DNA of 64,000 bases from Flavobacteriales bacterium UBA2104 (GTDB lineage: Bacteria; Bacteroidota; Bacteroidia; Flavobacteriales_D; Crocinitomicaceae), in assembly GCA_002331485.1 (NCBI GenBank), contig DCYS01000029.1, forward strand, positions 31,657 to 95,656, given 5' to 3'. Made by a program: the position numbers and the translations under genes. Below, piece by piece: positions 16,751-26,550 of the stretch (its first letter is position 1; each line of letters starts with the position of its first letter). Under the pieces are notes generated by a model. The model saw only the letters and a program-made list of their open reading frames with translations, searched no databases and was not told the origin of the DNA.

Positions 16751-18022
16751 TTAGCTCTTCTTGTTATTTGGATTATTCTTTTTCTGATTCCGACCATTTT
16801 TATGGTTACGTTTCTTACCACGATACGGTTTGCGTTTCCCTTTAAAATTTCGGTTTCCCTTCCCTTTTCGCTTGACTTCCCATTTCGGACCTTCTCCTAA
16901 CTCTTCAGGAAGATCGTTCTGCGGGATCTTAGATTCGATCAATCGTTGAATCTTATCTAATCGAGACATGTCTTTTGGATTAACCAAAGTAATTGCCTCT
17001 CCTTTTGTGTTCGCTCTTGCTGTTCTTCCCACACGATGAACATAGTCCTCTGCATCTGATGGGCAATCATAATTGATAACCATATTGATCTCCTTGATGT
17101 CAATACCTCTACTCATTACATCTGTTGCAACCAGGAGTCGTATTCTGCCAGATCTAAATCCACGAAGTACTTCTTCCCGTTCTTTCTGTTCCAGATTAGA
17201 TGAAATACCTTTTGCTGGGAAACCATTCTTATTTAGATATCGAACAATATCATTCACTTTATCCTTCGTGGAAGAAAATAGAATGATCCTCTTATGATCT
17301 TTACGTTCCTTTAGTATGTGTTTAAGAACAGGGTTTTTCTGCTCATCAAATGCCAGATATACCGATTGTTTAACTCCCTCTGCCGGTTTTGACAGCGCTA
17401 AGTTAATTTCAACTGGATCATGGAGTAACGTTCTCGCCAACTTTCTAATTGCAGGAGCCATGGTGGCGCTAAATAATAAATTCTGACGCTTTTTAGGCAG
17501 CTTATTAAAGATGGTTGTCAAGTCATCAATGAACCCCATGTCTAACATTCGATCCGCCTCATCTAGAATTAAATGCTCTAAAGTAGAAAAGTCAGCGTAT
17601 CCCAATTTCATATGAGAAAGTAGCTTTCCAGGAGTAGCAACAATTATATCCGTCCCCGATTTCAAAGCGTCTTTATCAGCTTGCCAATCTTTTCCGTCTC
17701 CACCTCCATAGATCGCTTTTGAACTCACAGAAATGAAGTAAGAGAGACCCTGGATCTGCTGTTCTATTTGAACGGCTAGTTCTCTCGTCGGAACTATGAT
17801 CAACGTGTTTATTGAGTCTTCCGTTCGATTGGCTAGTTTGTGTAAAATAGGTAAAACAAAAGCAGCAGTCTTTCCTGTACCTGTTTGAGCACAGCCGATA
17901 ATATCGCGCCCTTTAATAATTTCTGGAATCGCTTGTTCCTGTATTGGAGTTGCATTTTCAAACCCCATATAACCAATGGCTTCGATCAACTGTTCATTTA
18001 ACCCTATTTCTGAAAACTTCAT
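16751..18022 (-). CDS. DEAD-box ATP-dependent RNA helicase
   Basis: This 423-residue helicase unwinds structured RNA in cold adaptation, ribosome assembly or decay. All motifs are present: the Q motif (FENATPIQEQAIP), Walker A AQTGTGKT (45-52), PTRELA, TPGK, DEAD in ILDEADRML, SAT, then RGIDI and HRVGRTAR in the second RecA domain. The tail from about residue 370 is a Lys/Arg/Gly/Asn-rich RNA-binding extension, as in RhlE-type proteins. It is followed without a gap by a lipoprotein gene. A weak -7-like TATCTTTA lies about 58 bases upstream. Confidence 0.95.
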   Translation of the reverse strand: MKFSEIGLNEQLIEAIGYMGFENATPIQEQAIPEIIKGRDIIGCAQTGTGKTAAFVLPILHKLANRTEDSINTLIIVPTRELAVQIEQQIQGLSYFISVSSKAIYGGGDGKDWQADKDALKSGTDIIVATPGKLLSHMKLGYADFSTLEHLILDEADRMLDMGFIDDLTTIFNKLPKKRQNLLFSATMAPAIRKLARTLLHDPVEINLALSKPAEGVKQSVYLAFDEQKNPVLKHILKERKDHKRIILFSSTKDKVNDIVRYLNKNGFPAKGISSNLEQKEREEVLRGFRSGRIRLLVATDVMSRGIDIKEINMVINYDCPSDAEDYVHRVGRTARANTKGEAITLVNPKDMSRLDKIQRLIESKIPQNDLPEELGEGPKWEVKRKGKGNRNFKGKRKPYRGKKRNHKNGRNQKKNNPNNKKS

Positions 18023-18121
18023 GGTCTAAAATTAAGGATTATAAGGCAGACTATTCATTGATTCTTGAATCGACATGAGTAAAGATATTTAATGGATGTT
18101 GTTTCACAACGAAAATTCAAA

Positions 18122-18129
18122 TATTTTTG
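18122..18129 (+). promoter_or_regulatory. Promoter of porZ (-33 TTG at 18099, -7 TATTTTTG)
   Basis: TATTTTTG is a full -7 match and a TTG at 18099-18101 lies 20 bases upstream of it, close to the spacing known for Bacteroidota promoters. The ATG is 24 bases after the box. Confidence 0.65.
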
Positions 18130-18153
18130 GGGACTGTGCGTTACTATCTCAAC

Positions 18154-20475
18154 ATGAAAAGATTTTTAATCATTACTATTTGTTTGATTTCTGTAATGCA
18201 ATCATTTGCTCAACTCGGGATGGGTAAATGGCGAATGCATATTTCACCTTATCAAGCAATCGATGTTGCTCAAGGGAACAACGCGATCTATACTATTTTA
18301 AGCAGAGGAATGCTTGAATATGATCTTGAAGCTGGAGAAAAATCAATTTGGACATCGGCCAACTATCTTTCAGATGTATCTCCAACCGCGATCGCATATG
18401 ATGAAGGATCACAAAGTCTATTGATCGGGTATGAGAATGGAAACCTGGATATCATTCAAAATGAACGAGTGATCAACCTTCCTTCAATCGTTCAATCAAC
18501 TGTTAACGGAGTAAAGACGATCAACAACATCATTTGTAAAGATGGAAATGCTTACTTAGCAACAGGAGTAGGAATAGTAGTCATAAATTTATCGAAACAG
18601 GAAGTACGGGATACCTACAACACCTCTTCTCCTTCAGAAGTTATTGTTGATATTGCAATTCACCAAGATAGTTTATTCGCATTGACCAACGAAAACCTTA
18701 GAGTTGGAGCGCTATCAAACCAGTTTTTAGCGGATCCGGGTCAATGGAATTTAGTAACAAGCCTTCCCAATTACACGGCTGATGGTATTTACAATTCACT
18801 CGTTTCATTGAATGGAAATTTGCTGATTGGATACAATGACGTGGATTATAATTCAGACACTCTTTTTAATTATGTCAATGGTCAACCACAGGTTTTCTTA
18901 ACCGACATAGAATTAAATGGATTGAGCACTTCGAATAACGAGCTATTAGTTTGTACAGCAGGAGATCTGAAGATCTACGACAGTGACCTTGATCCGGTTG
19001 CTACTATTTTTCAGTATCAGCACGGTACATTCATGGAACCTCAAAACGCATTGTTTTATGATGGTGATTATTATGTTGCCGACGCAAATTCTGGTCTGGT
19101 AAAAACCCCCAATGCTTTCAATTCTGAACAGATCATTTTTGAAGGACCTCGATTCAATGATGCTTACAGAGCTGACTGGGAAGACGGAAAGCTTGCAATA
19201 GCAGGAGGTGGCTTGAACGGTACAGGACCATCTTTCAATACGAGGGGAGGATCCTACTTTGAAGAGGAACAATGGACTTCTACCTATCAAGCCAATCAAC
19301 CTATCATTCAAGGTGAGAACATTTGGGATTTTGTTTCTGTCAGTGTTGACCCTAGTGACATTAGTAATGTGGCTTATGGTACTTATTCTGAGATACCATT
19401 GATAATTCAAAATAATAATTCGATTGTTGACACCTTTGGATATAGCAACTCACTTCTTGAGCCATCACCAGGCTCAACAGGATGGGGTTATGTTACAGAT
19501 GTCTGTTATGATGACGAAGGAAACTTATGGATAGCAAATGCTTTTGGAGATCAACCTATGAAAGTTAGAACTTCAGAGGGCTCATGGTTTTCATTCGATC
19601 TCGGCAACAGTGTGAAAACAAAACTTACAAGGCGCATTGTTATCGATAACAATGATGTTAAATGGATGGGAGTTGATGGAGCTGGAGTTGTTGCCTTCGA
19701 TCATGGTGAAAATATTGACGATGCAAGTGATGACCGCTACAGAGTTCTGAATACAGGTGCTAATAGTGGTGCTCTTCCAACATCAACTGTTGAGGCTATT
19801 GAGGTTGATTTTGATAATAATATCTGGGTGGGAACCCCTGAAGGAATGAGAGTTCTTTACAACTCAAATAATGTTTTCGATGCTAGTGCTGGCGATTACA
19901 ATTTTCAGAAATTGCTTATTGAATTTGGCGAAAACGTAGAGATCGTATTAGGAACTACGCATATAACTGATATCGAGATCGATGGTGCGAACAGAAAATG
20001 GATTGGAACGGCTAGCTCTGGTGTTTTCCTTTTATCATCAGACGGCTTAGAAGTTGTGCGAAATTTCACAACGGAAAATAGTCCACTTTTGAGCAACAAT
20101 ATCCTGGATATATCTATCGATCAAAATACTGGGGAAGTTTTCTTCGTAACGAACGAAGGGTTGATCTCCTATCGATCAGACGCATCTCAGGGAGATATAA
20201 ATTACACGAATGTTAAGGTATTTCCAAACCCGGTTCATCCGACATACTTTGGTCCAATAACAATTCAGGGTATTGCCTTCAATTCGGATGTTAAGATTAC
20301 AGATATGGCAGGTAATCTCGTCTATCAAACAACTTCCAATGGAGGAACTGCTACCTGGAATGGACAAACATTACAAGGGCAACGTGCAACGACAGGAGTT
20401 TATTTGATCTGGACCTCTGTTGATGATCCTGATACCAAAGGAAGAAAAGTGGGAAAGGTTGTTTTCATCAATTAG
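18154..20475 (+). CDS. porZ: Type IX secretion system protein PorZ-like
   Basis: This 773-residue exported protein has a signal peptide (MKRFLIITICLISVMQSFAQ) followed by LGMGKWRMHISPYQAIDVAQ, the recognisable PorZ beginning. Two seven-bladed-propeller-like regions follow, with repeated segments such as DDEGNLWIANAF, DNNDVKWMGVDG, DFDNNIWVGTPEG and DGANRKWIGTASSG. The C-terminal 85 residues (VKVFPNPVHP...GVYLIWTS) form a T9SS-type sorting/Ig-like domain. PorZ is known as part of the surface attachment complex that anchors T9SS cargo. An in-frame TTG at 18127 falls in the -7 box, so the ATG at 18154 is the start. recO follows after 21 bases. Confidence 0.85.
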   Translation: MKRFLIITICLISVMQSFAQLGMGKWRMHISPYQAIDVAQGNNAIYTILSRGMLEYDLEAGEKSIWTSANYLSDVSPTAIAYDEGSQSLLIGYENGNLDIIQNERVINLPSIVQSTVNGVKTINNIICKDGNAYLATGVGIVVINLSKQEVRDTYNTSSPSEVIVDIAIHQDSLFALTNENLRVGALSNQFLADPGQWNLVTSLPNYTADGIYNSLVSLNGNLLIGYNDVDYNSDTLFNYVNGQPQVFLTDIELNGLSTSNNELLVCTAGDLKIYDSDLDPVATIFQYQHGTFMEPQNALFYDGDYYVADANSGLVKTPNAFNSEQIIFEGPRFNDAYRADWEDGKLAIAGGGLNGTGPSFNTRGGSYFEEEQWTSTYQANQPIIQGENIWDFVSVSVDPSDISNVAYGTYSEIPLIIQNNNSIVDTFGYSNSLLEPSPGSTGWGYVTDVCYDDEGNLWIANAFGDQPMKVRTSEGSWFSFDLGNSVKTKLTRRIVIDNNDVKWMGVDGAGVVAFDHGENIDDASDDRYRVLNTGANSGALPTSTVEAIEVDFDNNIWVGTPEGMRVLYNSNNVFDASAGDYNFQKLLIEFGENVEIVLGTTHITDIEIDGANRKWIGTASSGVFLLSSDGLEVVRNFTTENSPLLSNNILDISIDQNTGEVFFVTNEGLISYRSDASQGDINYTNVKVFPNPVHPTYFGPITIQGIAFNSDVKITDMAGNLVYQTTSNGGTATWNGQTLQGQRATTGVYLIWTSVDDPDTKGRKVGKVVFIN

Positions 20476-20496
20476 ATCAGATGAAGTAATTTCTAT

Positions 20497-21204
20497 ATGA
20501 AATCAATTCAAAACGGTATACTTCTCAAGAAGATCAACTACAGTGAGACAAGTTTGATCCTGCACTTTTTTACATTGGAGAATGGTTTTCAGGCATATCT
20601 TTTTCAAGGTGGAAAGAAAAAGAAAGGTAATCTACTTCATCCTTTATCGATCATTGAGATAGACTCATACCGCAGGCCGGATAGTGAACTTGGAAAAATA
20701 TCATCTATTGCAGCTGCTTATGTTCCGCAGAGTATTCCTTTTAACCCGATCAAGAGTGGACTTGCTTTTTTTATGACAGAGACACTTGAACAAGCTTTAA
20801 GGTCTACAGATGAAGATCCAAAACTATTTCATTTCTTGTCACAGGAAATCTATTGGCTCGACGATTCTGATACCCTGGCAAATTACCCAGTTTGGTTTAT
20901 GCTCAAGCTTGCCGAACAACTCGGTTTTGGAATCCAGAAATCTGGGAATGAAGGACAAATATTTGATCTGCAATCTGGGGTTATTTCTAACGAAACTCCA
21001 GAAGGTCATGCATATGAAAAGGGAATAACAGTGAGCATACTGCTTGAACTAATTACAATGAATAAAGCAAACTTTCTTGCACACTCAATTCATAAAACTC
21101 ACCGAAAAGAAATAGTTGAACAACTTATTCATTACTACAAGTGGCATATTGAAGGATTCAAGCCTCCTAAATCCTTGCAAGTCATGCAGACGATACTAGA
21201 ATAA
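20497..21204 (+). CDS. recO: DNA repair protein RecO
   Basis: RecO loads RecA onto SSB-coated DNA with RecR in the RecFOR pathway. The 235-residue protein starts MKSIQNGILLKKINYSETSLILHFFT, the OB-fold typical of the RecO N-terminus. GGKKKKGNLLHPLSIIEID follows, then the helical C-terminal half (ETLEQALRS..., WFMLKLAEQLGFGIQ). The zinc cysteines found in some RecO proteins are absent, as is usual in this phylum. It sits 21 bases after porZ, probably in one transcript. Confidence 0.9.
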   Translation: MKSIQNGILLKKINYSETSLILHFFTLENGFQAYLFQGGKKKKGNLLHPLSIIEIDSYRRPDSELGKISSIAAAYVPQSIPFNPIKSGLAFFMTETLEQALRSTDEDPKLFHFLSQEIYWLDDSDTLANYPVWFMLKLAEQLGFGIQKSGNEGQIFDLQSGVISNETPEGHAYEKGITVSILLELITMNKANFLAHSIHKTHRKEIVEQLIHYYKWHIEGFKPPKSLQVMQTILE

Positions 21205-21272
21205 GAGCACACTCTTAAAAATACGCTGCGGTAAAAACAAATAGATGCCATACTTGTTAGTCAAAGAATGGT

Positions 21273-21280
21273 TAATTTTG
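21273..21280 (+). promoter_or_regulatory. -7 promoter box (TAATTTTG)
   Basis: TAATTTTG is a full match, 28 bases before the ATG of the ferredoxin-NADP reductase gene. A TTG lies 16 bases upstream, slightly short of the usual spacing. Confidence 0.6.
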
Positions 21281-21308
21281 TCGCTCGATACGACTTTACA
21301 AATACGTT

Positions 21309-22319
21309 ATGATCAAAACAGATATTATAATTATTGGAGCTGGACCAGTAGGTCTATTTGCCATATTCGAAGCAGGATTACTTAAACTTAAATGTCATTT
21401 AATTGACTCGCTTCCTCAACCGGGAGGGCAATGTTCGGAGATCTATCCCAAAAAACCGATTTACGATATTCCTGGATATCCATCTGTTCTCGCTGGAGAA
21501 CTAGTAGATAAGTTAATGGAGCAAGCGGAGCCTTTTAAACCTGGTTTCACATTAGGAGAGGCAGCGGTAAAAATTGACAAGGTTGCTGAGGATAAGTTCA
21601 TAGTAACTACTGACAAAGGCACTCAACACGAGGCGCCAATCGTTATGATCGCTGGTGGACTTGGTGTATTTGAGCCACGTAAACCACCTATCGAAGGGTT
21701 GGAAAATTACGAGGATAAAGGGGTTGAATATATCATAAAAGATCCTGAATTCTATCGTGGTAAACGATGTGTTATAGCAGGAGGAGGAGATTCAGCATTA
21801 GACTGGGCAATTTACTTAACAGATAAGAATATTGCATCTGAAGTTTCACTGGTGCATAGAAGAAGTTCTTTCCGTGGTCATTTGGATTCTGTTCAGCGAG
21901 TTATGGATCTAGCTGATCAAGGAAAAATAAACCTGATCACTGAAGCAGAAGTTGTGGGTATTGATGGGAATGATAAAGTCGAAAACGTAACCATTAAACA
22001 TAAAACAGATGGCGAGTTCAAGAAAGAGACTGATCATTTTATTCCTTTGTTTGGTCTAAAACCATCCTTAGGTCCAATAGCAGATTGGGGATTAGAAATT
22101 GAAAAAAATGCGATCAAAGTAGATACTCGAGATTATTCAACAAATATTCCAGGGATCTATGCTATTGGTGATGTAAATACGTATGAAGGTAAGCTGAAAT
22201 TGATCTTATGTGGATTCCACGAAGGAACCATTGCACTGCAATCAGCTTTTGCACGAATATATCCTGATAAAAAGAATGTTTTAAAGTATACTACTGTCAA
22301 TGGAGTTCAAGGATTCTAA
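21309..22319 (+). CDS. Ferredoxin-NADP reductase (thioredoxin-reductase-like type)
   Basis: This 336-residue flavoprotein has the FAD motif GAGPVGLFAIFEAG near the N-terminus and GGQCSEIYPKKPIYDIPGYP, the hallmark of YumC-type ferredoxin/flavodoxin-NADP reductases. A second nucleotide site, CVIAGGGDSALDWA, serves NADPH. The redox CxxC of true thioredoxin reductase is absent. The end GIYAIGDVNTYEGKLKLILCGFHEG is the last FAD motif. It passes electrons between NADPH and ferredoxin in the cytoplasm. The xth gene follows after nine bases, consistent with one operon. Confidence 0.92.
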   Translation: MIKTDIIIIGAGPVGLFAIFEAGLLKLKCHLIDSLPQPGGQCSEIYPKKPIYDIPGYPSVLAGELVDKLMEQAEPFKPGFTLGEAAVKIDKVAEDKFIVTTDKGTQHEAPIVMIAGGLGVFEPRKPPIEGLENYEDKGVEYIIKDPEFYRGKRCVIAGGGDSALDWAIYLTDKNIASEVSLVHRRSSFRGHLDSVQRVMDLADQGKINLITEAEVVGIDGNDKVENVTIKHKTDGEFKKETDHFIPLFGLKPSLGPIADWGLEIEKNAIKVDTRDYSTNIPGIYAIGDVNTYEGKLKLILCGFHEGTIALQSAFARIYPDKKNVLKYTTVNGVQGF

Positions 22320-22328
22320 AACCGAATT

Positions 22329-23093
22329 ATGAAGCGCATCGTCTCATTTAATGTGAATGGTATTCGTGCCATTATGAAAAAAGATTTCGAAAAAGATATG
22401 GAGTCTCTTGATCCTGATATTCTTTGTTTACAAGAAACTAAAGCTCAGGATGACCAAGTTAGTGAGGCCTTAACCTCTTTCGAATCTTACCACTTGGTAA
22501 GCAATTCTGCAACAAAAAAAGGTTATTCTGGAACAGCAATTTTAAGTAAAGAAAAGCCTTTAGATGTTATTTATGACATCGGTGTAGAAGAGCATGACGA
22601 CGAGGGGCGTGTAATTGCGGCAGAATACGAAGATTATTTTGTAGTTGTTGTTTATGTTCCTAACGCCGGTAGCGCATTGAAAAGATTGGATTACCGAACG
22701 ACATGGGACGAAGCATTTCTAAACTATTTGAAGGATCTCGAAAAGAAAAAACCTGTCATTGTTTGTGGCGATTTTAATGTTGCCCATCGTGAGATCGACC
22801 TTGCCAGACCAAAAGCGAATTACGATAAACATGCTGGATTTACCCAAAAGGAGATCGATGGCATGGACGCCTACACAAGCAGCGGATTTGTTGATACATT
22901 CAGAATGTTACATCCCGATGAAGTCAAATACTCATGGTGGAGTTATCGAGGTGGTGCAAGGTCGAGAAATGTAGGCTGGAGAATCGATTACTTTTTGGTG
23001 AGTGAATCAATCAAGGATCGTATCAAAAAATCTGAGATCCTTAATGACGTAATGGGATCCGACCATTGTCCTGTGATGGTCGAAATCAAGTAA
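22329..23093 (+). CDS. xth: Exodeoxyribonuclease III
   Basis: This 254-residue Mg-dependent AP endonuclease/3'-5' exonuclease acts in base-excision repair. The motifs are RIVSFNVNGIRA, LQETKAQ (metal-binding Glu), WWSYRGGARSRNVGWRIDYFLVS and the final GSDHCPVMVEI with the catalytic D-H pair. The catalytic GDFNVAHREIDLA is also complete. Length and order match the XthA/ExoA family. It starts nine bases after the reductase gene. Confidence 0.95.
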   Translation: MKRIVSFNVNGIRAIMKKDFEKDMESLDPDILCLQETKAQDDQVSEALTSFESYHLVSNSATKKGYSGTAILSKEKPLDVIYDIGVEEHDDEGRVIAAEYEDYFVVVVYVPNAGSALKRLDYRTTWDEAFLNYLKDLEKKKPVIVCGDFNVAHREIDLARPKANYDKHAGFTQKEIDGMDAYTSSGFVDTFRMLHPDEVKYSWWSYRGGARSRNVGWRIDYFLVSESIKDRIKKSEILNDVMGSDHCPVMVEIK

Positions 23094-23139
23094 GTCTTTT
23101 TCCTTACTTTCGTCGTATATAGTGAAAAGCTAATTTTCG

Positions 23140-24210
23140 ATGAAGTATTTCTTGATCCTATTAATTGTTACACCCCTACTCCTTTTTGGGCAGGAAAAAG
23201 ATACGACATCATATAAGCCCAAAATAGTAGGTATACCGATTCTCTTTTATGGTCCTGAAACAAGTCTTGGGTTTGGAGCTGCCGGCTTTTTTACATTCAA
23301 ACTTCCACCTCAAGATAGTTTGGTTCGACCCTCTCAAATCAATTTAGGTGCTGCCTATACACTCGAAAAACAAATTCTTACTTATGCATCGTACGATCTC
23401 TGGACTAAGAACAATGAGTTCAATTTAAGTGGAGAGGTCGGTTACTATCGTTATTTCTACGATTTCTGGGGTGTGGGTGATGAACCAAGGATTCAGGAAC
23501 GTTATAACCTGATCTTTCCCAGGCTAAGATTTGAAGGTGTATATAAAGTGTATGATAATCTCTACGCAGGGCTTAAATATACATTCGACGACTTTGATAT
23601 TACAGAACGTGAAGCCGGAGGTCGATTAGATCAAGGACTATACCCAGGAACTGAAGGAGGAACAATTTCAGGTGCAGGAGGAATAATCAAATATGACACA
23701 CGAAATAGTAATTTTTATCCTACAACAGGATATAAAATCCAGGGAAGCTATGAAAGATTTGACGAGGCCATCGGCAGTGATTTTAATTATGATCTGATCT
23801 GGATTGATGCTATACGATATTTTGATCTAAAGAAAGATAAAGTGATCGCCGCAAACATTTACAGTCGTTTTAGTAGTGGAACAGTTCCATTTTTTCATCT
23901 TTCACAAGTCGGTGGTAATAAACGTATGAGAGGATATTATTTAGGCTACCATCGAGACAAACAAATGATAGGTTGGCAGGCAGAATATCGAATGCCGCTT
24001 TTTTGGAGGATAGGCGCAGTTGCCTTTGCCGGAAATGCAGTCGTTGGTCCTCAGATCAACTATCTCAAAATTGAAAATATACGAACCACAGCAGGTGCTG
24101 GTTTACGTTTTAAATTGGATACTGAGCGAAAGATCAATCTCCGAATTGACGCGGGCTTCTCATCCGATGGAACCAATGGGTTTTACCTTACAATTGGAGA
24201 AGCATTTTAA
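23140..24210 (+). CDS. Omp85/BamA-TamA family barrel without POTRA domains
   Basis: This 356-residue outer-membrane protein has a signal peptide (MKYFLILLIVTPLLLFGQ). The rest resembles only the C-terminal barrel of Omp85 proteins: GGIIKYDTRNSNFYPTTGYKIQ and the lid-loop-type segment NKRMRGYYLGYHRDKQMIGWQAEYR. It ends GFYLTIGEAF with a terminal phenylalanine. No POTRA domains precede the barrel, so it is more like the short surface-antigen proteins than BamA itself. It is 46 bases after xth; a near-match box TACTTTCG (23105-23112) may be its promoter. Confidence 0.85.
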   Translation: MKYFLILLIVTPLLLFGQEKDTTSYKPKIVGIPILFYGPETSLGFGAAGFFTFKLPPQDSLVRPSQINLGAAYTLEKQILTYASYDLWTKNNEFNLSGEVGYYRYFYDFWGVGDEPRIQERYNLIFPRLRFEGVYKVYDNLYAGLKYTFDDFDITEREAGGRLDQGLYPGTEGGTISGAGGIIKYDTRNSNFYPTTGYKIQGSYERFDEAIGSDFNYDLIWIDAIRYFDLKKDKVIAANIYSRFSSGTVPFFHLSQVGGNKRMRGYYLGYHRDKQMIGWQAEYRMPLFWRIGAVAFAGNAVVGPQINYLKIENIRTTAGAGLRFKLDTERKINLRIDAGFSSDGTNGFYLTIGEAF

Positions 24211-24273
24211 TTATTTTCGATTCAATTTCGAACAAATGTCATTTCCTTTTGTAAATTGAACTAAACTTAAATT

Positions 24274-25149
24274 ATGTCAAATGTTGATCTCATCATCGAA
24301 GAACGCCCTGCCGACATTGGTGATTTTCTTGTAGGTAGACTTCTACCATTTCGTAAAAAGAGACATGTAGGTCCTTTCGTGTTCATTGATCATATGGGTC
24401 CTGCAGAACTCGATGAGAATGAAAACCTGGATGTTGCACCTCATCCGCACATTGGATTATCAACGTTGACGTTTTTATTTGAAGGAAATATCGTTCACCG
24501 AGATAGTTTGGGAACATCTTTGGAGATCAAACCAGGTGCAGTAAACTGGATGACCGCAGGAAAAGGGATCGTTCACTCGGAGCGAACACCAGATCGATTG
24601 AGAGGAACTAAAAAAGTTGTGCACGGTCTTCAGATATGGGTTGCTTTGCCAAAAGAATTGGAAGACAGCAAACCCACTTTTTCACACACTGAAGCAAAAG
24701 ACATTCCAGCATGGTCAGAAGGAGATCTGGAGTATAAACTTATAGCAGGTGAAGTACTAGGTGAAAAGTCCCCTGTCCCTGTACATAGTGACCTTTATTT
24801 TATCGAAATAAAAGCGACAGCAGATACAGAGGTCAATATCGGAGATAAGCTTTTCGGTGAGTCAGCCCTATATATTCTTGACGGTGAAGTACAAAAAGAT
24901 GAAAACACTTTTGGCCCTAAACAGATCTTAGTTGCAAAGCAAGATTCGCTATGTGTGTTTACAATTAAAAAAGGCTCAACGGTTTATATATTCGGAGGCA
25001 CTCCATTTCCCGAAGAACGCTTTATACATTGGAACTTTGTATCCTCAAGTAAAGAGAAGATTGAAAAGGCTAGAGAAGATTGGAAAGCACAACGCTTTGA
25101 CAAAGTCCCTGGCGATGAAGATGATTTCGTCCCATTACCAGGAAGTTAA
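24274..25149 (+). CDS. Pirin family protein
   Basis: This 291-residue bicupin protein begins VDLIIEERPADIGDFLVGRLLPF. It carries the pirin metal motif HPHIGLSTLTFLFEGNIVHRDSLG, with further ligands around MTAGKGIVHSE. The C-terminal cupin (about 170-270) is less conserved. Pirins bind iron and some act as quercetin dioxygenases or redox sensors; the role here is unknown. Its stop codon directly abuts the stop of the convergent DsbA-like gene, with no base between. Confidence 0.92.
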   Translation: MSNVDLIIEERPADIGDFLVGRLLPFRKKRHVGPFVFIDHMGPAELDENENLDVAPHPHIGLSTLTFLFEGNIVHRDSLGTSLEIKPGAVNWMTAGKGIVHSERTPDRLRGTKKVVHGLQIWVALPKELEDSKPTFSHTEAKDIPAWSEGDLEYKLIAGEVLGEKSPVPVHSDLYFIEIKATADTEVNIGDKLFGESALYILDGEVQKDENTFGPKQILVAKQDSLCVFTIKKGSTVYIFGGTPFPEERFIHWNFVSSSKEKIEKAREDWKAQRFDKVPGDEDDFVPLPGS

Positions 25150-25785
25150 TTATTCTTCCGTTCGTACTTTTTGTAATGCTTGTTTAAATGTATCTGTTGG
25201 CTGAGCTCCCGATAATGCAAACTTTTCATTCATCACAAAAAATGGTACACCTTGTACTCCAATTTGTTTTGCCTTTTGAATATCGCGAACCACATCCTCT
25301 GTGAACATTGAGGTAGTATAGACCTGCTCGATCTCATTCTGGTCTAATCCGATTGCATTTCCAATTGACTTTAGTGTATCTAGATCGTCAATATTCTTTC
25401 CTTCTTCAAAATAAGATTTTAAAAGGAGTTCTTTAAACTCAACTTGTTTCTCTTTTGATTTGGCATAATGCAATAGACGATGGGCATTTCTTGAATTGGC
25501 AACAACCGCTTGATCCATTTTATAGGATAACCCCTCTTCGGCAGCCATTCCAGTGACGTAATCATTCATTTTTTGCGCTTCCTCAACAGATACGCCCTTT
25601 TTCTGAGCAAGGTGTTGTGTTACGCTTTTTGATGAGTCAGTTTCAAGATCTGGATCCAATAAGAAACTTCGGTAGATCACCTCAACATCTTCCTCTATTC
25701 CTAAAGAATTCATTGCCTTTTCAAAACGCCTCTTTCCTATGTAACAAAACGGACACATCACATCACTCCAGATCTCTACTTTCAT
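25150..25785 (-). CDS. DsbA-family (FrnE-like) thiol oxidoreductase
   Basis: This 211-residue protein has a thioredoxin fold with an inserted helical domain. The redox site CPFC is at residues 11-14 in SDVMCPFCYIGKRRFE, and the cis-proline segment GVQGVPFFVMNEKFALSGAQP lies near the C-terminus. There is no signal peptide, so it acts in the cytoplasm, as expected for FrnE-type proteins linked to oxidative stress. It has its own perfect -7 box 13 bases before the ATG and is divergent from a Crp/Fnr regulator. Confidence 0.92.
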   Translation of the reverse strand: MKVEIWSDVMCPFCYIGKRRFEKAMNSLGIEEDVEVIYRSFLLDPDLETDSSKSVTQHLAQKKGVSVEEAQKMNDYVTGMAAEEGLSYKMDQAVVANSRNAHRLLHYAKSKEKQVEFKELLLKSYFEEGKNIDDLDTLKSIGNAIGLDQNEIEQVYTTSMFTEDVVRDIQKAKQIGVQGVPFFVMNEKFALSGAQPTDTFKQALQKVRTEE

Positions 25786-25798
25786 ATTGCAATTTTTA

Positions 25799-25806
25799 CA
25801 AAGTTA
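25799..25806 (-). promoter_or_regulatory. -7 promoter box (TAACTTTG) of the DsbA-like gene
   Basis: On the minus strand this is TAACTTTG, a full match, 13 bases before the ATG at 25785. A TTG lies about 18 bases upstream. Confidence 0.6.
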
Positions 25807-25890
25807 TATTCTATTGACAACTTACAACCAAAATAGTTTTAATTTCAGTATTCGTTAGCAACTTTTGACTGTAAAATCTGTTTACTAGTT

Positions 25891-26487
25891 ATGGACCTTG
25901 ATAAAGGAAGAGAATTATTACGTACAAACATTGAAAGAACCATCGGAAGGTCGATTGAGGATAAGTGCTTTGATGCCATAATGAATGTGATGGTTCCTAA
26001 AACGTTAGAAAGAAAATCCGTTTTTATTGAAGAAGGGCACTATTGTAATTACGTTCACTTCATTTTTAAGGGAGCATGCTACGCATATGATGTCGATGAA
26101 AAAGGTGACAAGCATGCATTTCAATTTTCCCTGGAGGACTATTGGATCGGCGATCTTTATAGTTATTTCTCTGTCCGAACAGGAATATATAACGCAGAAG
26201 CTATTGAAGAGACTCATGTTCTTGCATTGAGTAAAAAGAATTTCGAAAAACTTTGTTTGGAAAATCCTATCTACGAACGATTTTTTCGAATATTGATACA
26301 AAACGCGTTTGTAGCGCTGCAGTATCGTCACATAAAAACACAAAGTGTTGATGCCGAGAAAAGATACATTGAATTTACTCAAAAGCACCCCCACTTTGTA
26401 CAGCGAATTCCGCAATACCTCATTGCTTCCTATTTGGGAATAAAACCTCAGTCTTTGAGTAGAATTCGTAAATCACTAGCGCATTGA
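25891..26487 (+). CDS. Crp/Fnr family transcriptional regulator
   Basis: This 198-residue protein has an N-terminal cyclic-nucleotide-binding-type beta-roll (about residues 20-120: SVFIEEGHYCNYVHFIFKGACYAY..., then DKHAFQFSLEDYWIGDLYS). A long helix and a short helix-turn-helix follow (RIPQYLIASYLGIKPQSLSRIRK). This is the standard form in Bacteroidota, where the effector is often unknown. It is divergently placed against the DsbA-like gene and could regulate it; no operator is evident. Confidence 0.9.
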   Translation: MDLDKGRELLRTNIERTIGRSIEDKCFDAIMNVMVPKTLERKSVFIEEGHYCNYVHFIFKGACYAYDVDEKGDKHAFQFSLEDYWIGDLYSYFSVRTGIYNAEAIEETHVLALSKKNFEKLCLENPIYERFFRILIQNAFVALQYRHIKTQSVDAEKRYIEFTQKHPHFVQRIPQYLIASYLGIKPQSLSRIRKSLAH

Positions 26488-26550
26488 TCTAAGAAGAAGA
26501 ATCAATTTAATTTTCTAATCTTCAACTGTTATTTTTAGTATTTTGCAATT

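Noticed and set aside
18946..19410. 154-codon antisense ORF inside porZ
   Set aside because: The porZ frame is clearly the coding one; the antisense product has no protein-like features and no start signals.
26005..26415. 136-codon antisense ORF inside the Crp/Fnr gene
   Set aside because: A reading-frame shadow of a well-supported regulator gene.
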